Positions 59,022-64,000 of a stretch of DNA of 64,000 nucleotides are shown one piece after another (the stretch's first letter is position 1; the number at the start of each line of letters is the position of its first letter). This DNA is from Tissierellia bacterium (GTDB lineage Bacteria; Bacillota; Clostridia; Tissierellales; Peptoniphilaceae). The DNA lies in contig JAUMWX010000002.1 of NCBI GenBank assembly GCA_030529425.1, forward strand, positions 62,001-126,000, written 5' to 3'. The position numbers were made by a program, and so were the translations under genes. Under the pieces are notes generated by a model. That model was not told the DNA's origin. It did no database searches and saw only the letters and a program-made list of their open reading frames with translations.

Positions 59022-62000
59022 TTAATCGTCTTCTTCTGTATCTGAGATTGAAAACCCATCAAAATCATCGTCATATTCATCTTCAAATTCAGAATCGCCG
59101 CTTCGCGATTCATCCTCTTCAACCAAATATGATTTAACCGGATAATCTTCTTCTCCAATAGCCATTCTTTCAATTTGAGAATAATCATCATTCTCATCCG
59201 GATCTTCAACAAATACAACCTCATTGCCTTCTTCATCCAGTAATTTAACATTCAATGCCAAAGCTTGTAATTCCTTAGTCAATACCTTGAATGATTCAGG
59301 GATTCCCGGTTCAGGAATATTTTCCCCCTTAACAATGGCTTCATAGGTCTTAACTCTTCCTGATATGTCATCAGATTTAACTGTCAACATTTCTTGTAAA
59401 GTATGAGCTGCACCGTATGCTTCCAAAGCCCAAACTTCCATCTCTCCAAATCTTTGTCCACCAAACTGAGCCTTACCTCCAAGCGGTTGTTGTGTAACCA
59501 ACGAGTACGGACCTGTTGATCTTGCGTGAATCTTTTCATCAACCAAGTGGTGAAGTTTCAACATATACATGTATCCTACGGTAACATCCCCGCCAAAAGG
59601 CTCTCCCGTTCTTCCGTCTCTAAGTCTTATTTTTCCGGTCTTGTTATATCCGGCATATTCCAAAGCATTTTCTATATCTATATCGCTTGCACCGTCAAAT
59701 ACCGGAGTTGCAACATGCCAACCCAGTTTTTTCGCCGCCAAGCCCAAATGAACTTCCAATACTTGTCCCAAATTCATACGAGAAGGTACCCCCAAAGGAT
59801 TCAAAACTATTTGAACCGGATCTCCGTTTGGTAAGAACGGCATATCTTCAATAGGTAAAATTCTTGAAACAACCCCTTTATTACCGTGACGGCCGCACAT
59901 TTTATCCCCTACCGAGATCTTTCTTTTAGTAGCGATATATACTCTTATAACTTTATTGATTCCCGGAGAAAGTTCGTCGCCGTTTTCTCTCGAATATGAT
60001 TTTACATCGACAACTACACCCGCTTCCCCGTGAGGAACACGCAAAGAAGTATCTCTTACTTCTCTCGCTTTTTCACCGAATATAGCTCTTAACAATCTCT
60101 CTTCCGGAGACAATTCGGTTTCTCCCTTAGGAGTTACTTTACCTACAAGAATGTCGCCGGCACTTACTTCTGCACCTATTCTTATTATTCCGTTTTCGTC
60201 AAGGTCTTTTCTCATGTCATCTCCGACGCTCGGAATATCTCTTGTTATATCTTCAGGGCCCAATTTAGTTTCTCTTGCCTCACAATTGTGCTCTTCTATA
60301 TGAACTGATGTCAAAACATCGTCAATTACCAACTTTTCGTTCAACAACATCGCATCTTCATAGTTGTATCCTTCCCATGTCATGAATGCGATAAGTATAT
60401 TCTTTCCAAGTGCAATTTCGCCCATTTCGGTTGACGGACCGTCCGCTATAATATCTCCGGCTTTTACTTTTTGGTCCACTCTTACAATAGGTCTCTGATT
60501 GAAAGTTGTACCTTGGTTTGCTCTCTTAAATTTCAAAACCTCATATTCATCATACTTTCCGTTTTCGTCCGGAACATCTTTTTCAATCTTGATTTTTGTA
60601 TCGCCTACATAGGAAACTCTTCCGGAATTTTTTGCGACAATCACGACGCCGGAATCCTTAGCTGCTCTGTGCTCTATACCCGTACCTATGATAGGAGCTT
60701 CCGCCTTCAACAAAGGAACTGCCTGTCTCTGCATGTTCGCACCCATCAACGCTCTGGTAGCATCGTCATTTTCAAGGAACGGAATCATCGCGGCTCCCAC
60801 CGATACAATTTGCTGAGGCGAAACATCCATGTATTCAATACTTTCTCTAGGATAAACATCGTTCACGGCATCGATACCTCTTCCGGAAACTCTGTCATTT
60901 ACAAATACATTATTTTCATCCAAAGGCTCATTCGCCTGTGCTTTGATATATTTATCTTCTTCATCAGCGGTCAAGTATTCAATCTCTTTGGTAACTCTTC
61001 CGGTTCCTTTTTCCACCCTTCTGTAAGGAGTTTCTATAAATCCGTATTTATTAATCCTTCCATAGGTAGTCAATGATGTTATAAGTCCTATGTTTGGACC
61101 TTCCGGAGTTTCTATAGGACAAACTCTGCCGTAATGAGAGTTGTGAACGTCTCTAACTTCGTATCCCGCTCTATCTCTCGACAAACCTCCCGGTCCTAAA
61201 GCTGAAAGTCTTCTCTTATGAGTCAACTCGGACATCGGATTTGTTTGATCCATGAACTGTGACAATTGTGAAGAACCGAAAAATTCCTTTATTGCGGCTG
61301 TAACTGGACGAATATTTAATAAACTTTGAGGAGTAAGCATCTCCTGATCGGTAGTAGTCATTCTTTCTCTAACTACTCTTTCCATTCTTGAAAGACCTAT
61401 CCTGAACTGATTTTGTAGTAATTCTCCAACCGCTCTTACTCTTCTGTTGCCCAAATGGTCGATATCGTCTACTTCTCCTACAGTATCATACAAATTAAGT
61501 TGATAGCTGAAGCTCGCTACAATGTCTTCAACTGTTATATGTTTTGGAGAAAGTAATTCTTTTTTACTTTTAATCTTTTTGATTTTATCCTTGTCAGGCA
61601 TTCCGTCTTCAAAAGAGTCGATAATTTTTCTCATTTCAGGATAGAAAACTTTTTCCGAAAGTCCCAAATCCGATAGATCCAAATTATTTATTTCCTCAAA
61701 TGAATTTAGGTCGACAAAGTGATTTGCAATAACTCTTATAGGGTTAACCAATGTGGAAGAAAAACAGACGTCAACTGAGTTAACTCCGGAGTTTTCGATT
61801 TCAACAGCTTTTTCCAAACTGATGAAGTCCCCCTTTGAAGCTAATATTTCTCCGTCTTCTGAAACAATATCTTTATATGAGTATTTATCAGTAATTCTAT
61901 CTCTTAATGCTAATTTTTTATTAAATTTATATCTTCCGGCCTTTGCCAAGTCATATCTTCTGGCATCGAAAAACAGATTATATATTAACGGTTCCGCCGA

Positions 62001-62756
62001 CTCTTTTGAAGCGGGATCTCCCGGTTTCAACTTTTTATATATCTCAATCAATGCTTCGGAACTATTTCTGGAAACTTCCTTTTCCAATGTATTTCTTAAT
62101 GCCGGAGAATCTCCGAACATCTCTATTATTTCTTCGTCGGATTCCAATAACAATGCCCTAATAAGTGTGGTAGCAGGTAACTTTCTGGTTCTGTCAATTC
62201 TTACCGTAATCGCGCCTGTGGCATCCGTGTCATACTCTAACCAAGCCCCTCTGTTAGGTATTACGGTAGAAGATATCATTCTCTTACCTGACTTATCAAA
62301 ATCTTCGCTAAAATACACTCCCGGAGATCTTACCAATTGGCTTACTACAACCCTTTCAGCTCCATTGATTATGAATGTACCGTTTTTTGTCATTAGCGGG
62401 AAATCTCCCATGAAAACTTCCTGCTCTTTGATCTCTTTAGGCTTTCCGTCCTCCAGTACAATCAAGCGCACTTTAACTTTCAAAGATTTTGCGTAGTTTG
62501 CATCTCTATCTTTTGATTCTTGTTCAGAATACTTTAATTCTTCATCAAAATAATAGTCTTCAAATTGCAATAAAATATTCCCAGAATGATCCACTATCGG
62601 GGAAACATCTTCAAATACTTCTTTTAACCCCTCTTTTATAAACCAATCATAACTACCCGTTTGAATTTCAAGTAGGTTTGGCAATTCTAATGCTTCTGGA
62701 ATTCTTGAAAAACTTTCTCTTTCTCTTCGACCATACAATACAGTATGATTTTTCAT
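59022..62756 (-). CDS. rpoB: RNA polymerase beta subunit
   Basis: The 1244-residue beta subunit. The rifampicin-pocket segment '[35 protein letters not shown]' keeps the residues of the drug-sensitive form. '[16 protein letters not shown]' and '[15 protein letters not shown]' are intact, as is the C-terminal '[32 protein letters not shown]'. A long acidic tail (last ~70 residues, Asp/Glu-rich) follows. I use the ATG at 62756 rather than one 22 codons upstream, because a ribosome site GAGGGGTGGAAAT directly precedes it and the upstream part contains a leader hairpin. No rplJ-rplL lies before it. Confidence 0.99.
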   Translation of the reverse strand: MKNHTVLYGRRERESFSRIPEALELPNLLEIQTGSYDWFIKEGLKEVFEDVSPIVDHSGNILLQFEDYYFDEELKYSEQESKDRDANYAKSLKVKVRLIVLEDGKPKEIKEQEVFMGDFPLMTKNGTFIINGAERVVVSQLVRSPGVYFSEDFDKSGKRMISSTVIPNRGAWLEYDTDATGAITVRIDRTRKLPATTLIRALLLESDEEIIEMFGDSPALRNTLEKEVSRNSSEALIEIYKKLKPGDPASKESAEPLIYNLFFDARRYDLAKAGRYKFNKKLALRDRITDKYSYKDIVSEDGEILASKGDFISLEKAVEIENSGVNSVDVCFSSTLVNPIRVIANHFVDLNSFEEINNLDLSDLGLSEKVFYPEMRKIIDSFEDGMPDKDKIKKIKSKKELLSPKHITVEDIVASFSYQLNLYDTVGEVDDIDHLGNRRVRAVGELLQNQFRIGLSRMERVVRERMTTTDQEMLTPQSLLNIRPVTAAIKEFFGSSQLSQFMDQTNPMSELTHKRRLSALGPGGLSRDRAGYEVRDVHNSHYGRVCPIETPEGPNIGLITSLTTYGRINKYGFIETPYRRVEKGTGRVTKEIEYLTADEEDKYIKAQANEPLDENNVFVNDRVSGRGIDAVNDVYPRESIEYMDVSPQQIVSVGAAMIPFLENDDATRALMGANMQRQAVPLLKAEAPIIGTGIEHRAAKDSGVVIVAKNSGRVSYVGDTKIKIEKDVPDENGKYDEYEVLKFKRANQGTTFNQRPIVRVDQKVKAGDIIADGPSTEMGEIALGKNILIAFMTWEGYNYEDAMLLNEKLVIDDVLTSVHIEEHNCEARETKLGPEDITRDIPSVGDDMRKDLDENGIIRIGAEVSAGDILVGKVTPKGETELSPEERLLRAIFGEKAREVRDTSLRVPHGEAGVVVDVKSYSRENGDELSPGINKVIRVYIATKRKISVGDKMCGRHGNKGVVSRILPIEDMPFLPNGDPVQIVLNPLGVPSRMNLGQVLEVHLGLAAKKLGWHVATPVFDGASDIDIENALEYAGYNKTGKIRLRDGRTGEPFGGDVTVGYMYMLKLHHLVDEKIHARSTGPYSLVTQQPLGGKAQFGGQRFGEMEVWALEAYGAAHTLQEMLTVKSDDISGRVKTYEAIVKGENIPEPGIPESFKVLTKELQALALNVKLLDEEGNEVVFVEDPDENDDYSQIERMAIGEEDYPVKSYLVEEDESRSGDSEFEDEYDDDFDGFSISDTEEDD

Positions 62757-62787
62757 ATTTCCACCCCTCATTTCGTACATTGAACAT

Positions 62788-62812
62788 CTCGTATTTCTGA
62801 GTGAAATACGAG
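62788..62812. promoter_or_regulatory. hairpin in the rpoB leader
   Basis: CTCGTATTTC-N5-GAAATACGAG forms a perfect 10-bp stem, about 45 nt downstream of the rpoB -10 and 32 nt before its start codon. It may stabilise the mRNA or act in attenuation; there is no T-run after it on the minus strand. Confidence 0.55.
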
Positions 62813-62858
62813 AAATTAGCATAAAAACCCATATTAATTTATCTTATGATATTGAACA

Positions 62859-62888
62859 ATTTTATCACATCTATATTAATGAAGTCAA
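62859..62888 (-). promoter_or_regulatory. rpoB promoter
   Basis: TTGACT (62883-62888), 18 nt and TAAAAT (62859-62864) with a TG extension (TGATAAAAT) on the minus strand. A strong promoter directly before rpoB suggests it is not read from a distant rplJL promoter. Confidence 0.7.
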
Positions 62889-63217
62889 TACTTTTATTTT
62901 TAAAATTCCTAACTGTTATCCGATGAATTTTAAAAATAATTTTTTGATTCCGTTTAATATTTTTTAACTGAATTTTCTCGCCAAACTTATTAAAATATTT
63001 TCACATTTCGATCACTCTTTCTTATTCAAATTTTTGAATAATTTTAATATTATTTTTTAATCTATCTAGTTTTTATAACTACTTATAGTGGTTTTTATTA
63101 ATAAATATTTTCTTTCCGATAAAATCGATGTTTTTTATATAAATTTTATACTTTATATTATTTACTTTTGCTTTTCTTAGTGTTATTCTATCAAAAATAT
63201 TTTTTTTAGGAGTTATC
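62889..63217. other. very AT-rich intergenic region
   Basis: About 330 nt between the divergent rpoB and acylase genes, mostly A and T. No gene is visible. The acylase promoter should lie here but no convincing hexamer pair stands out; its TTTAGGAG ribosome site is at the right end. Confidence 0.5.
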
Positions 63218-64000
63218 ATGAAAAATAGAAGTTTTAAAAAAATAGCGAAGTATATTTTGCTTACCTTATCTGTTCTATTGATATTTTCAGCTATTTATAT
63301 CTATTCGTTTTTGAATAAGTCAAAACCGAAACTGGATGGTGAAATTAAACTTGATATATTGAAAGAAAAAGTTACCGTGACCAGGGACGATAAAGGCATC
63401 CCTACAATAATAGCAAATAATGACAGCGATCTTTATAAGGCTCAGGGATTTGTTCAGGCTCAGGACAGATTATTCCAAATGGAAATGGCAAGAAGACAGG
63501 CAAGCGGAAGGCTTTCCGAAATTGTTGGAGAAAAAGCTTTGGATAATGACAAGAAGTTTCTTACTTTCTCTCTGTTAAAAGCGGCAAAAGAATCCTACGC
63601 GGAGTATTCCGATGAATCAAAAAAGATTCTTCAGGATTATGCAGACGGCGTAAACGCATTTATAGACTTGGCAAAAGAAAAATCCATGCTTCCGTATGAA
63701 TTCAAAATCTTGGGTTTTGTCCCTGAAAAATGGACTCCGATAGATTCCCTGGTAATCGGAAAATACATGGCATATGACCTTGGAGGACACTGGAGTTATC
63801 AGGTTTTTAACAACTGGGCTCTGAATAATATCGGAGAGAATAAACTGAAAGAATTATTGCCTGAAGATTTCTATAAATCCGAAGATAACTTGAAAATACT
63901 TAATTTGAATAAATATATTGCAGCCGATATTGACGAAAAACTTGCAAATATGAAAACCCCTCATATTGAAAACGGAAGTAATAATTGGGTAATTTCCGGT
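63218..64000 (+). CDS. penicillin acylase (Ntn-hydrolase) family protein, 3' end outside the window
   Basis: The first 261 codons of a longer gene. An N-terminal membrane anchor or signal (about 9-32) is followed by the alpha-chain region of penicillin/quorum-signal acylases: 'VTVTRDDKGIPTIIANNDSDLYKAQGFVQAQDRLFQMEMARRQASGRLSEI'. The segment 'ENGSNNWVISG' at the edge holds the autocatalytic cleavage site; Ser254 would become the N-terminal nucleophile of the beta chain. Relatives cleave amide bonds of beta-lactams, acyl-homoserine lactones or N-acyl amino acids. Substrate unknown. The ATG has AGGAG 5 nt before it. Confidence 0.92.
   Translation, partial: MKNRSFKKIAKYILLTLSVLLIFSAIYIYSFLNKSKPKLDGEIKLDILKEKVTVTRDDKGIPTIIANNDSDLYKAQGFVQAQDRLFQMEMARRQASGRLSEIVGEKALDNDKKFLTFSLLKAAKESYAEYSDESKKILQDYADGVNAFIDLAKEKSMLPYEFKILGFVPEKWTPIDSLVIGKYMAYDLGGHWSYQVFNNWALNNIGENKLKELLPEDFYKSEDNLKILNLNKYIAADIDEKLANMKTPHIENGSNNWVISG

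Noticed and set aside
59012-59251. 79-codon minus-strand frame at the rpoB end
   Set aside because: Another frame of the same strand over the acidic tail of rpoB; no start signal.
60471-61076. 201-codon plus-strand open frame
   Set aside because: Antisense to rpoB; no family features and no translation signal.
61753-62496. 247-codon plus-strand open frame
   Set aside because: It lies wholly antisense within rpoB, has no ribosome site, and its composition mirrors the rpoB codon pattern.

Overview
The window looks like a stretch of chromosome from a low-GC, AT-rich Gram-positive bacterium. The best fit is the anaerobic-coccus group of the Tissierellia (Peptoniphilus/Parvimonas/Anaerococcus-like). 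This placement is inferred from gene content, lipoprotein and cell-wall protein types, strong GGAGG ribosome sites and sigma-A-like promoters; no 16S gene is present to confirm it. Most genes lie on the minus strand. The plus-strand exceptions are an exonuclease (3.5-4.4 kb), a four-gene operon (28.9-33.0 kb) and a partial acylase at the right edge.

Left part (0-8.3 kb): a phosphonate-type binding lipoprotein, a tRNA-thiolation pair (cysteine desulfurase + ThiI), a divergent DnaQ-fold exonuclease, and guaB followed by a two-gene ABC exporter. From 8.3 to 14.6 kb lies an accessory, partly decayed region. It holds a Bro-N antirepressor pseudogene, a second broken gene of unknown family, a GIY-YIG-like gene broken at a poly-A run, a GNAT acetyltransferase, a CHAP cell-wall hydrolase with twelve binding repeats and a WalR-type box, and a DUF3221-like lipoprotein.

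Metabolic core (14.7-25 kb): gap-pgk-tpiA followed by eno, a cytosolic GH29 fucosidase, glpK with two small membrane proteins, and trxB. The copper operon copA-csoR-HAD-trmL-trxB reads leftward from a CsoR-like operator. CopA carries a C-terminal CopZ-like domain with its own internal ribosome site. The divergent operon nadE-hydroxyacid dehydrogenase-TIM-barrel protein-EIIA encodes a NAD synthetase whose glutaminase cysteine is missing.

Metal uptake (33-37.7 kb): a TroA/ZnuA-type ABC operon ending in cutC. Its last permease is fused to a DtxR-like winged helix, and its promoter carries two tandem DtxR-like palindromes. Next come a lipoprotein gene interrupted by one amber codon, a small membrane protein and two paralogous DUF1307 lipoproteins.

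Right part (41-64 kb): a class Ia ribonucleotide reductase (nrdA-nrdB) behind two NrdR-like boxes spaced 31 bp. Then L,D-transpeptidase-ecfA1-ecfA2-ecfT-truA-rplM-rpsI, the str operon rpsL-rpsG-fusA-tuf, rpoB-rpoC, and the start of a penicillin-acylase-family gene cut by the window end. No tRNA, rRNA, CRISPR array or intact insertion sequence was seen.
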